This document shows, piece after piece, positions 1 through 5,383 of a DNA stretch of 6,191 nucleotides. The stretch is from assembly GCA_017354515.1 (NCBI GenBank), contig JAFMQT010000288.1:1-6191 (forward strand), given 5' to 3'. Positions within the stretch are counted from its first letter, which is position 1. Each line of letters begins with the position of its first letter. A model generated the notes under the pieces. The model saw only the letters and a list, made by a program, of their open reading frames with translations. It did not search any database and was not told the origin of the DNA. Origin of the DNA: Nocardia sp. (lineage in GTDB: Bacteria; Actinomycetota; Actinomycetes; Mycobacteriales; Mycobacteriaceae). The translations under genes were made by a program, and so were the position numbers.

Positions 1-713
1 GTGGCAACGGGCCCCTCCGGCAAGGTCATCCGGATGCGGTTGTGCAGCCGTCCGCGCCGCCCCTGCCAGAATTCGACCTGGTCGGGACGCAGCACGAAAC
101 CACCCCAGTTGGCCGGGACCGGAATCCGATCCACATCCTCGAAGCGGGCGATGACCGCGTCGTAGGCCCGATCCAGGGCGGCCCGGGACACCACCGGCTG
201 GGATTGGTGCGAGGCCCAGGCGCCGAGCTGGGAATCACGCGGGCGCGACCGCCAATACACCTCGGTGACCTCCCGCGACACCTGCTCCACGCGTCCGCGC
301 AGGGTTACCTGCCGGGCCAGTTCGGGCCAGGCGAACGTGGTCGAGGCGTAGGGCACGGCCTGCAATTGGATGCCCTTTCCCGAGTCGTAGTTGGTGTAGA
401 AGGTCACACCTTCGGGCGACAGGCCCTTGCACAGGACGGTGCGAGAGGCCGGCCGCGGACCGTCATCGGTGAGTTCGACGGTCGCCAGCACCATGGCGTT
501 CGGCTCGGTGATCCCGGAACTGGTGGCGTCCTCGATCCACGTGCGTAACAACGGCTCCCATCCGTTCGCCAGCCAGCTCTCGGTCAGGTCCGAATCGCGT
601 CCGGTTTCGGCCGCCGGACCCAGCCCGAAAGGTCCGTCGTTGCCGGCACCATGTTCCACACCGTATTCGACGCGCATGGCGGCGATATCGAGGGAATTCT
701 GCTGCTCGCGCAT
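1..713 (-). CDS. pdxH: Pyridoxamine 5'-phosphate oxidase, 3' end cut by window edge
   Basis: This cytosolic FMN enzyme oxidises pyridoxamine or pyridoxine 5'-phosphate to pyridoxal 5'-phosphate (PLP), the last step of B6 salvage. I read 237 codons leftward from the ATG at 713-711 with no stop before the edge. Visible PdxH signatures are EPNAMVLATV (residues 70-79), the FMN/substrate strand SRTVLCKG (90-97), FYTNYDSGKG (105-114), the SRPRDSQLGAWASHQS block, and the C-terminal motif from PANWGGF through EFWQGRRGRLHNRIR (about 200-228). Arg222 and His224 match the catalytic RxH pair of the E. coli enzyme. Family members end about ten residues later, so little is missing. Compared with the M. tuberculosis protein as I recall it, residues about 20-46 carry a Gly-rich insertion of roughly 15 residues. 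Met13 is an alternative start, but neither start has a clear Shine-Dalgarno sequence. The ATG at 713 has a TAGCCT -10 box 8 nt upstream, so it may be leaderless. The gene is divergent from citA. Confidence 0.95.
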   Translation of the reverse strand, partial: MREQQNSLDIAAMRVEYGVEHGAGNDGPFGLGPAAETGRDSDLTESWLANGWEPLLRTWIEDATSSGITEPNAMVLATVELTDDGPRPASRTVLCKGLSPEGVTFYTNYDSGKGIQLQAVPYASTTFAWPELARQVTLRGRVEQVSREVTEVYWRSRPRDSQLGAWASHQSQPVVSRAALDRAYDAVIARFEDVDRIPVPANWGGFVLRPDQVEFWQGRRGRLHNRIRMTLPEGPVA

Positions 714-721
714 AGTCCCAG

Positions 722-727
722 AGGCTA
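722..727 (-). promoter_or_regulatory. Candidate -10 box for pdxH
   Basis: Read on the minus strand, TAGCCT (TANNNT consensus) lies 8 nt before the pdxH ATG. Transcription starting about 7-8 nt downstream would begin at or beside the start codon and give a leaderless mRNA. No convincing -35 element is visible, which is common for actinobacterial promoters. This is inferred from sequence alone. Confidence 0.45.
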
Positions 728-745
728 CTCCCCGGTACCCGGGAG
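728..745. promoter_or_regulatory. 18-bp near-palindrome between divergent pdxH and citA promoters
   Basis: CTCCCCGGTACCCGGGAG pairs with itself at 8 of 9 symmetric positions; the only mismatch is C733 with C740. It fills the space between the candidate -10 box of pdxH (722-727) and that of citA (747-752). A dimeric regulator bound here could block or switch both promoters. No family of regulator can be named from the sequence. In GC-rich DNA a GC-rich palindrome can also arise by chance. Confidence 0.4.
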
Positions 746-746
746 A

Positions 747-752
747 TAGGGT
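747..752 (+). promoter_or_regulatory. Candidate -10 box for citA
   Basis: TAGGGT fits TANNNT and would start transcription near 759-760, giving a 5' leader of about 65 nt with the strong ribosome binding site at 811-816. No clear -35 element is seen. If both this box and the pdxH box at 722-727 are used, RNA polymerase bound at one would cover the other. Confidence 0.35.
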
Positions 753-810
753 TGCCGTGATCGGCCGGAGTGGCATATGACGCCGCCGAGGTCGTGTCGA
801 GCGATATGCG

Positions 811-816
811 AGGAGG
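811..816 (+). promoter_or_regulatory. Strong ribosome binding site fixing the citA start at 825
   Basis: AGGAGG lies 8 nt before the ATG at 825-827. It is the only good Shine-Dalgarno sequence in this gap. It rules against the upstream in-frame ATG at 777, which has none and would add 16 residues unlike the family. Confidence 0.85.
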
Positions 817-824
817 ATCACACC

Positions 825-2030
825 ATGACGAGCAGTGCTGCGTCTTCGAGCGGCTCGGCCGCTGCGGCTTCGAGCGGCTCGGCCGCTGCGGCGTCGAGCG
901 ATCCGGCCTCGAGCGGTCCGGCTGTTCCCCCCGATTTCGTCAGCGGTCTGGAGGGCGTCGTCGCCTTCACGACCGATATCGCCGAACCCGACAAGGATGG
1001 CGGCGCACTGCGCTACCGGGGGGTCGACATCGAGGATCTGGTGAACAATCGGGTGACCTTCGGTGATGTCTGGGCGTTGCTGGTCGACGGGAGTTTCGGC
1101 CGGGGTCTGCCGCCGGCCGAGCCGTTTCCGCTGCCGGTGCACACCGGCGATGTGCGGGTGGATGTGCAGGCCGGACTCGCCATGCTGGCCCCGATCTGGG
1201 GATATCAGCCGCTCCTGGATATCGACGACACGGTCGCGCGGGAGAATTTGGCGCGTGCCTCGGTGATGGCGCTGTCGTATGTCGCGCAGTCCGCGCGCGG
1301 GATCTATCAGCCGGCCGTCCCGCAGCACGACATCGACGAATCCGCCACGATCACCGAACGTTTCATGCGGCGTTGGAAGGGCGATCCGGACCCGCGCCAC
1401 GTCGAGGCCATCGACGCCTATTGGGTCTCGGCCGCCGAACACGGTATGAACGCCTCGACGTTCACCGCCCGTGTCATCGCCTCCACCGGCGCCGATGTGG
1501 CCGCCTGTCTGTCCGGCGCGATCGGCGCGATGTCCGGTCCGCTGCACGGCGGCGCCCCGGCCCGGGTGCTGCCGATGGTCGAGGAGGTCGAGAAGTCCGG
1601 TGACGCAAGGGCTCTGGTGAAGGGCATCCTCGACCGCAAAGAGAAGCTGATGGGCTTCGGGCACCGGGTCTACCGGGCCGAGGATCCGCGGGCGCGGGTG
1701 CTGCGGGCCACCGCGAAACGACTGGGGGCCCCGCGTTACGAGGTCGCCGCCGCCCTCGAACAGGCCGCCCTGGCCGAACTGCGCGAACGCCGTCCCGATC
1801 GCGCGATCGAAACCAATGTGGAGTTCTGGGCCGCGGTGATCCTGGACTTCGCCGAGGTTCCGGCCCATATGATGCCGGCGATGTTCACCTGCGGCCGCAC
1901 CGCGGGCTGGTGCGCGCACATCATGGAGCAGAAGAAACTCGGGAAACTGGTGCGCCCGGCCGCCGTCTACACCGGCCCGGCGCCGCGACCGCCGGAGACG
2001 GTGACCGGCTGGGACAGCCTGCGCCGCTGA
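825..2030 (+). CDS. citA: Citrate synthase 2
   Basis: This enzyme condenses acetyl-CoA with oxaloacetate to give citrate and CoA, the entry step of the TCA cycle. The product is 401 residues. From about residue 38 (FVSGLEGVVAFTTDIAEPDKDGG) it matches what I recall of M. tuberculosis CitA (Rv0889c) almost throughout. Catalytic histidines are visible as His241 in GPLHGGAPA and His280 in GFGHRVYRAEDPR. The C-terminal RTAGWCAH block (358-365) also fits. The usual catalytic Asp of the NVD motif is Glu333 here (TNVEFWAA), as I recall it also is in mycobacterial CitA. An oddity is the first ~35 residues, a Ser/Ala-rich tail encoded by 24-bp tandem repeats; the recalled mycobacterial protein has only about eight residues there. 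The start is set by AGGAGG at 811-816. The gene stands alone, with a terminator-like hairpin after it. 2-Methylcitrate synthase is a related possibility but fits less well. Confidence 0.95.
   Translation: MTSSAASSSGSAAAASSGSAAAASSDPASSGPAVPPDFVSGLEGVVAFTTDIAEPDKDGGALRYRGVDIEDLVNNRVTFGDVWALLVDGSFGRGLPPAEPFPLPVHTGDVRVDVQAGLAMLAPIWGYQPLLDIDDTVARENLARASVMALSYVAQSARGIYQPAVPQHDIDESATITERFMRRWKGDPDPRHVEAIDAYWVSAAEHGMNASTFTARVIASTGADVAACLSGAIGAMSGPLHGGAPARVLPMVEEVEKSGDARALVKGILDRKEKLMGFGHRVYRAEDPRARVLRATAKRLGAPRYEVAAALEQAALAELRERRPDRAIETNVEFWAAVILDFAEVPAHMMPAMFTCGRTAGWCAHIMEQKKLGKLVRPAAVYTGPAPRPPETVTGWDSLRR
838..909 (+). repeat. 24-bp tandem repeat in the 5' end of citA
   Basis: Copies 838-861 and 862-885 differ at one position of 24 (t843 versus g867). 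A third, degenerate copy at 886-909 matches at about 19 of 24. Partial similarity (cgagcggtccgg) continues to about 920. The unit is eight codons, so copy number changes keep the reading frame. It encodes an Ala/Ser/Gly-rich segment outside the conserved catalytic fold. Confidence 0.85.
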
Positions 2031-2076
2031 GAGCGAACCGCTATCGTCGGAACGTCTCCGGCTCGAACCGACCGGT

Positions 2077-2122
2077 ATCCGGGCGCCCGCGCGGGAAATC
2101 TGAGCGGGCACCCGGATCGTTT
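2077..2122 (+). terminator. Terminator-like hairpin after citA
   Basis: ATCCGGG (2077-2083) pairs with CCCGGAT (2111-2117). Inside it GCCCGC (2085-2090) pairs with GCGGGC (2104-2109), with one C/A mismatch between the two stems and a 13-nt loop. Only a short, interrupted T run (cgttt) follows, so termination may be partial. It lies 46 nt after the citA stop. Confidence 0.6.
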
Positions 2123-2128
2123 CTGCCG

Positions 2129-2134
2129 TAACAT
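2129..2134 (+). promoter_or_regulatory. Candidate -10 box for the deacetylase gene
   Basis: TAACAT fits TANNNT and ends 8 nt before the GTG start at 2143. No Shine-Dalgarno sequence lies between, so a leaderless transcript is the simplest reading. No good -35 element is seen; the expected place overlaps the preceding hairpin. Confidence 0.45.
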
Positions 2135-2142
2135 CTTCCGGC

Positions 2143-3066
2143 GTGGTAGAAGCGGTACTGTCACGGCGAAAGCTGCTGGCAGCGGGAGTTGGTTTGGCGG
2201 TAACCGGTTTCGGTGCTGCGCAGGGGCAATCGTCGGTCGGATTACCGAGTGCGCGAACTCGGCTCGCGAATCCCGCGGTGTCGCCGACCCCGCCCGGCCC
2301 CGCGGTGGTGACCACCACGCCACATGCGCCGACTCCGGCGGCCGCCCCCCGGACCGGGGCGCTCGCCGCGCAGCACGACCCTGCCGCGGTCGCGGCCCGC
2401 TACGCCGGTCGCAAACCTGCCGCCTGGGGGATGGACCTGCCCGGAATCCTCTCCAGGTTTTCCGCGCGCGGTAATCAGGTGGCGCTGACCTTCGACGCCT
2501 GCGGAGGTCCCGGTAACGACGACCTCGACACCGAATTGCTGAATTACCTCACCGCACAGCGTATTCCGGCGACGCTGTTCCTGAATCGTCGCTGGATCGA
2601 CGCCGATCCGGCGCGGGCGGCGAAACTGGCCGCCGAGCCGCTGTTCGAACTGGCCAACCACGGCACCCGGCACTGCCCGCTGTCGGTCGACGGCCGCTCG
2701 GCCTACCGGATCGCCGGAACCGCCTCCACCCAGGAGATCGTGGACGAGGTGTGGGCCAACCAGGAGCGGCTCACCGGTCTGACCGGACAGCCGCCGCGAT
2801 TCTTCCGCGCCGGAACCGCCCACTACGACGACGTCGCGGTCGCCATCACCCGCGATTTGGGGGTGCGGCCGGTCGGCTTCACCGTCAACGGTGATGCCGG
2901 AGCGACCTTCACGCCCGCGCAGGTGTGCACGGCCATGGTCGGCGCCCGCCCGGGCGCGATCACACTGGCTCATATGCACCGGCCTCGATCGGGTACCGCC
3001 CAGGGTATGGCGATGGCCCTGCCGTTGTTGCGTTCGCGCGGTGTGGAATTCGTGAAACTGCCCTGA
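2143..3066 (+). CDS. Tat-exported polysaccharide deacetylase (NodB/CE4-like)
   Basis: The 307-residue product is predicted to act outside the membrane, removing acyl groups from an N-acetylated sugar polymer or related cell-wall substrate; the actual substrate cannot be read from sequence. It opens with a twin-arginine signal (SRRKLLAAG at residues 7-15, then a hydrophobic core to about 25). Next comes a Pro/Ala/Thr-rich linker to about residue 85, then a NodB-type domain. Visible motifs are LTFDACGG (115-122, catalytic-base region), NHGTRH (172-177, metal-binding His173 and His177), RFFRAGTAHYD (219-229), NGDAG (249-253) and LAHMH (275-279). In classic members motif 1 is TFDD; here the second Asp is Ala119, a variant I recall from a 'TFDAC' subgroup. 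The GTG start leaves a short n-region just before the twin arginines, as expected for Tat signals. Its 3' end converges on the next gene with a 9-bp gap and no clear terminator between them. Confidence 0.85.
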   Translation: MVEAVLSRRKLLAAGVGLAVTGFGAAQGQSSVGLPSARTRLANPAVSPTPPGPAVVTTTPHAPTPAAAPRTGALAAQHDPAAVAARYAGRKPAAWGMDLPGILSRFSARGNQVALTFDACGGPGNDDLDTELLNYLTAQRIPATLFLNRRWIDADPARAAKLAAEPLFELANHGTRHCPLSVDGRSAYRIAGTASTQEIVDEVWANQERLTGLTGQPPRFFRAGTAHYDDVAVAITRDLGVRPVGFTVNGDAGATFTPAQVCTAMVGARPGAITLAHMHRPRSGTAQGMAMALPLLRSRGVEFVKLP

Positions 3067-3075
3067 TCGGCGCGC

Positions 3076-3819
3076 TCACCTGCCGGTGGTGGCTTCCCAG
3101 TCCACCGCCACCGATTCGCCGCGGTCCACCGTGAAGAAGGCGATCTTCAGCGTCCGCCCCAGATCGACCATATCGATCGCGTGCAGCGGTACCGGCTGCA
3201 CGATCCGCACCCGCCACGGTTCGGATTCGTCCCAGGCGCGGATCTCCAGATCCAGGCGCAGTACCGGATCGTCGCGGCCGGAATAGTCGGCGGCGATCGG
3301 AACGGCCGCGAGCACCGTGGCCTCGGCGCGCCGGCCCGAGGTCAGGATCTTGGTGATGCCGACCCGGGGCGCCTCCCCAGGGTCGGGTACGTACAGCGCC
3401 ACGCGGTCCGGATCGCCCGGATCCACCCGGCAGCCGACGACATCACCGGGCTGCATCCGATCGATATCGTCCTCGCCCGCCCGCTGCCGTATCCGGGTCT
3501 CGTAGGCCGGGTGGTCGTCCGGTTGCACTCGGACCCAGAACAGGTAGGCGGGGGCGAGTTCGGGTCCGCCGGAGCGGTCGGGCGCCGGGTCGGAGGCGTC
3601 GCGGCACGGGCGCATCCCCAGCACGATCGCCATACCGGGAAGTCCGTGCGCCAGCAACTCGTAGCGCGCGGTGGGGGACAACTCGCGCGTGCGCAGCCGG
3701 ATCCCGTACGCCTCGAGTTGCTTCGACAGCCGGGACCGCAGCCGGGGCGCGCCCGGCGCGCCGGGGCCGGATGTCCCGAGGCCGGCCCGGTACGGGCCGT
3801 TCTGGCCTGCCGCATTCAT
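3076..3819 (-). CDS. Hypothetical protein with two similar beta-rich modules
   Basis: I do not recognise this 247-residue protein and assign no function. It has no signal peptide or membrane segment, so it is probably cytoplasmic. Residues 1-25 are Gly/Pro/Ala-rich, and 27-57 are basic and likely helical (RLRSRLSKQLEAYGIRLRTR). Then come two modules of similar pattern, about 63-144 and 166-241. Each has an alternating hydrophobic strand set, an aromatic followed by x-R-I-x-Q (YETRIRQ; WRVRIVQ), a central I-D segment, and a D-x-x-x-V-A-hydrophobic end (DPDRVALYV; DRGESVAVDW). The stretch YELLAHGLPGMAIVLGM leads into module 1. Codon use (G/C at third positions) and the coherent composition support a real gene over the overlapping frames. 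The start at 3819 lacks a Shine-Dalgarno sequence but has a -10-like TACCGT 6 nt upstream. It is convergent with the deacetylase gene and divergent from serC. Confidence 0.8.
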   Translation of the reverse strand: MNAAGQNGPYRAGLGTSGPGAPGAPRLRSRLSKQLEAYGIRLRTRELSPTARYELLAHGLPGMAIVLGMRPCRDASDPAPDRSGGPELAPAYLFWVRVQPDDHPAYETRIRQRAGEDDIDRMQPGDVVGCRVDPGDPDRVALYVPDPGEAPRVGITKILTSGRRAEATVLAAVPIAADYSGRDDPVLRLDLEIRAWDESEPWRVRIVQPVPLHAIDMVDLGRTLKIAFFTVDRGESVAVDWEATTGR

Positions 3820-3825
3820 AGCTCA

Positions 3826-3831
3826 ACGGTA
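3826..3831 (-). promoter_or_regulatory. Candidate -10 box for the hypothetical gene
   Basis: On the minus strand TACCGT is followed by 6 nt (tgagct) and then the ATG at 3819-3817. This spacing would put the transcript start at the start codon, again suggesting a leaderless mRNA. Confidence 0.45.
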
Positions 3832-3855
3832 ACCGGTGCGGCCGGGCCGGCCGGT

Positions 3856-3895
3856 ATTCGCCTCTCCGCGGGCATATTCAGCCACATTCGGCCAC
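3856..3895 (+). repeat. Phased ATTC-containing direct repeats upstream of serC
   Basis: ATTCAGCCAC (3876-3885) is followed directly by ATTCGGCCAC (3886-3895), identical at 9 of 10 positions. A weaker copy, ATTCGCCTCT, starts at 3856, so the three starts lie 20 and 10 bp apart, roughly whole helical turns. They lie in the divergent gap between the hypothetical gene and serC, about 60-100 bp before the serC start. This could be a protein-binding array or chance. Confidence 0.4.
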
Positions 3896-3952
3896 CTCCG
3901 TCTGTACTCGCCGCAGCGCTGACCCTGCGGGCGCGAGACTGGCGTCACGCTC

Positions 3953-3958
3953 TACGCT
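3953..3958 (+). promoter_or_regulatory. Candidate -10 box for serC
   Basis: TACGCT fits TANNNT and lies 7 nt before the ATG at 3966. No Shine-Dalgarno sequence precedes the start, so a leaderless serC mRNA is likely. No good -35 element is visible. Confidence 0.5.
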
Positions 3959-3965
3959 TGAGTCC

Positions 3966-5090
3966 ATGACCGCTGCCTTTCCGAGCATTCCCGACGATCT
4001 GAAACCCGCCGACGGACGGTTCGGTTGCGGCCCGTCCAAGGTCCGCCCCGAACAGCTGCGCTCCCTGGTGGAGGTGGGCGGCGGCGTCATGGGCACCAGC
4101 CACCGGCAGAAACCGGTCAAGGATGTGGTGGCGCGGGTGCGCGGCGGTCTGCGGGAGCTGTTCTCGCTGCCCGAGGGTTACCAGGTCGTCCTGGGCAACG
4201 GTGGCACCACCGCGTTCTGGGATGCCGCGGCCTTCGGCCTGATCCGGGAGCGCTCACTGCATCTGACCTACGGTGAGTTCAGCTCGAAATTCGCCACGGT
4301 GGCCGCCAAGAACCCGTTCATCGGCGACCCGATCGTGGTGTCCACCGATCCGGGCACCGCGCCCGAGCCGGTATCGGATCCGGCCGCCGATGTCATCGCC
4401 TGGGCCCACAACGAGACCTCCACCGGCGTGGCGGTCCCCGTGCAACGGCCTGCCGGTTCCGAGAACGCCCTGATCGCCATCGATGCCACCTCCGGCGCGG
4501 GCGGCCTGCCGGTCACCATCACCGACGCCGACGTCTACTACTTCGCGCCGCAGAAGTGCTTCGCCGCTGACGGCGGGCTGTGGGTCGCGCTGATGAGCCC
4601 CAAGGCGCTGGAGCGGGTCGCGGAGATCAAGGAGTCGGGCCGCTACACCCCCGAATTCCTGTCACTGCCGATCGCCGTCGACAACAGCGCCAAGGATCAG
4701 ACCTACAACACTCCGGCATTGGCGACGCTGCTGATGTTCGCCGACCAGATCGAGTGGATGACTGCCAACGGCGGCCTGGACTGGACCGTCAAGCGCACCC
4801 TGGATTCGTCCTCGCGGCTGTACTCGTGGGCCGAGGCCAGCGAATTCGCGACCCCGTTCGTGACCGACCCGGCCCACCGCTCACAGGTGGTCGGCACCAT
4901 CGACATCGACGACAAGATCGACGCCGCCCAGATCGCCAAGGTGCTGCGGGCCAACGGCATCGTCGATACCGAGCCCTACCGCAAGCTGGGCCGTAATCAG
5001 TTGCGGATCGGCATGTTCCCGGCCATCGACCCCGAGGACGTCTCGCAGCTGACCCGCTGCATCGACTGGGTCGTCGGTCAACTCGGCTGA
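3966..5090 (+). CDS. serC: Phosphoserine aminotransferase
   Basis: This PLP-dependent cytosolic enzyme transfers an amino group from glutamate to 3-phosphohydroxypyruvate, giving 3-phosphoserine, the second step of serine synthesis. The 374-residue length and sequence match the mycobacterial-type SerC family (E. coli SerC is about 360). Visible features are the N-terminal FGCGPSKVRPEQL (19-31), MGTSHRQKPV, the substrate/cofactor loop LGNGGTTAFWDAAAFGL, HNETSTGV (148-155), IDATSGAGG, and the Schiff-base lysine Lys197 in YFAPQKCFAADGG. Near the C terminus, NQLRIGMFPAIDPEDV is also typical. In some bacteria SerC also works in PLP synthesis on 4-phosphohydroxythreonine, but most actinobacteria make PLP by the PdxS/PdxT route, so I do not infer that here. 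The start is supported by homology and by the TACGCT box; no Shine-Dalgarno sequence is seen. A strong terminator follows, so it appears monocistronic. Confidence 0.97.
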   Translation: MTAAFPSIPDDLKPADGRFGCGPSKVRPEQLRSLVEVGGGVMGTSHRQKPVKDVVARVRGGLRELFSLPEGYQVVLGNGGTTAFWDAAAFGLIRERSLHLTYGEFSSKFATVAAKNPFIGDPIVVSTDPGTAPEPVSDPAADVIAWAHNETSTGVAVPVQRPAGSENALIAIDATSGAGGLPVTITDADVYYFAPQKCFAADGGLWVALMSPKALERVAEIKESGRYTPEFLSLPIAVDNSAKDQTYNTPALATLLMFADQIEWMTANGGLDWTVKRTLDSSSRLYSWAEASEFATPFVTDPAHRSQVVGTIDIDDKIDAAQIAKVLRANGIVDTEPYRKLGRNQLRIGMFPAIDPEDVSQLTRCIDWVVGQLG

Positions 5091-5104
5091 TCGTTTCGTT
5101 CCGG

Positions 5105-5154
5105 CGAACGCCGCGGATTTCCTGTTCGGGGGGTTCGCGGCGTTCGTCTTTCCC
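5105..5154 (+). terminator. Intrinsic terminator of serC
   Basis: CGAACGCCGCG (5105-5115) and CGCGGCGTTCG (5136-5146) form a perfect 11-bp stem around a 20-nt loop. TCTTTCCC follows as a short T-rich tail. It starts 15 nt after the serC stop and should separate serC from sepH. Confidence 0.9.
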
Positions 5155-5383
5155 TGATCGGCTGTGTGCCAACCGAACTCGCTCCGAAATCGGCGGCGAT
5201 ATGGTGAGGTGTACACGGGAACAGAGAAGATTAGCCCCCTATGCCTACGCGGTGTTCGATTTCGAGCCGCGTGTCTTGCCGCACTAATCTCAGAAGTGCA
5301 CTACTGTTCCAGAAACGTGGGCGGTGTCGTGAGCCGCAGGCGCCCGGCGCAGCTTGCTCGACGCAGCGATAAGGAGGTAACCG
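5155..5383 (+). promoter_or_regulatory. sepH upstream region with candidate promoter and possible structured leader
   Basis: No convincing gene lies in this 229-bp gap. TATGGT (5200-5205) is a reasonable -10 box, though its -35 is poor; TAATCT (5285-5290) and TACTGT (5302-5307) are alternatives. An 8-bp palindrome GTGTACAC sits at 5209-5216. Two nested inverted repeats follow: AGATTAG (5228-5234) with CTAATCT (5284-5290), and inside it ACGCGG (5247-5252) with CCGCGT (5267-5272). If transcription starts near 5212, these would form a two-stem fold in a leader of about 170 nt. Such a fold is inferred from complementarity only, and TAATCT serves either as stem or as promoter, not obviously both. 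Confidence 0.4.
5371..5377 (+). promoter_or_regulatory. Strong ribosome binding site of sepH
   Basis: AAGGAGG (then T) is a near-perfect match to the 16S rRNA tail and lies 6 nt before the GTG at 5384. It fixes the unusual GTG start, which also gives the family's expected N terminus (MRELRVIGL). Confidence 0.9.

Noticed and set aside
42..548. Long plus-strand open frame over pdxH (168 codons)
   Set aside because: It is antisense to a clearly recognisable PdxH and is open only because of GC-rich codon bias; its translation resembles no family.
777..824. Upstream in-frame ATG at 777 as the citA start, adding 16 residues
   Set aside because: It has no ribosome binding site, and the added residues do not resemble the family. 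The ATG at 825 has AGGAGG at ideal spacing.
2242..2979. 245-codon minus-strand open frame inside the deacetylase gene
   Set aside because: It is a shadow of the coding strand; the plus-strand product has a Tat signal and NodB motifs, while this one is Arg/Gly-rich without motifs.
3085..3109. Hairpin (GGTGGTGG with CCACCGCC, 9-nt loop) as a shared terminator of the two convergent genes
   Set aside because: It lies inside the 3' coding end of the minus-strand gene, includes a G-T pair, and has no T tract on either side.
3181..3969. 262-codon plus-strand open frame over the hypothetical gene and serC start
   Set aside because: It is antisense to the better-supported minus-strand gene, is low-complexity Arg/Gly/Ala, runs through the divergent promoter gap, and overlaps the serC start.
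5209..5216. GTGTACAC palindrome as an operator
   Set aside because: A single 8-bp palindrome without a partner site or known regulator match is too weak to call separately.
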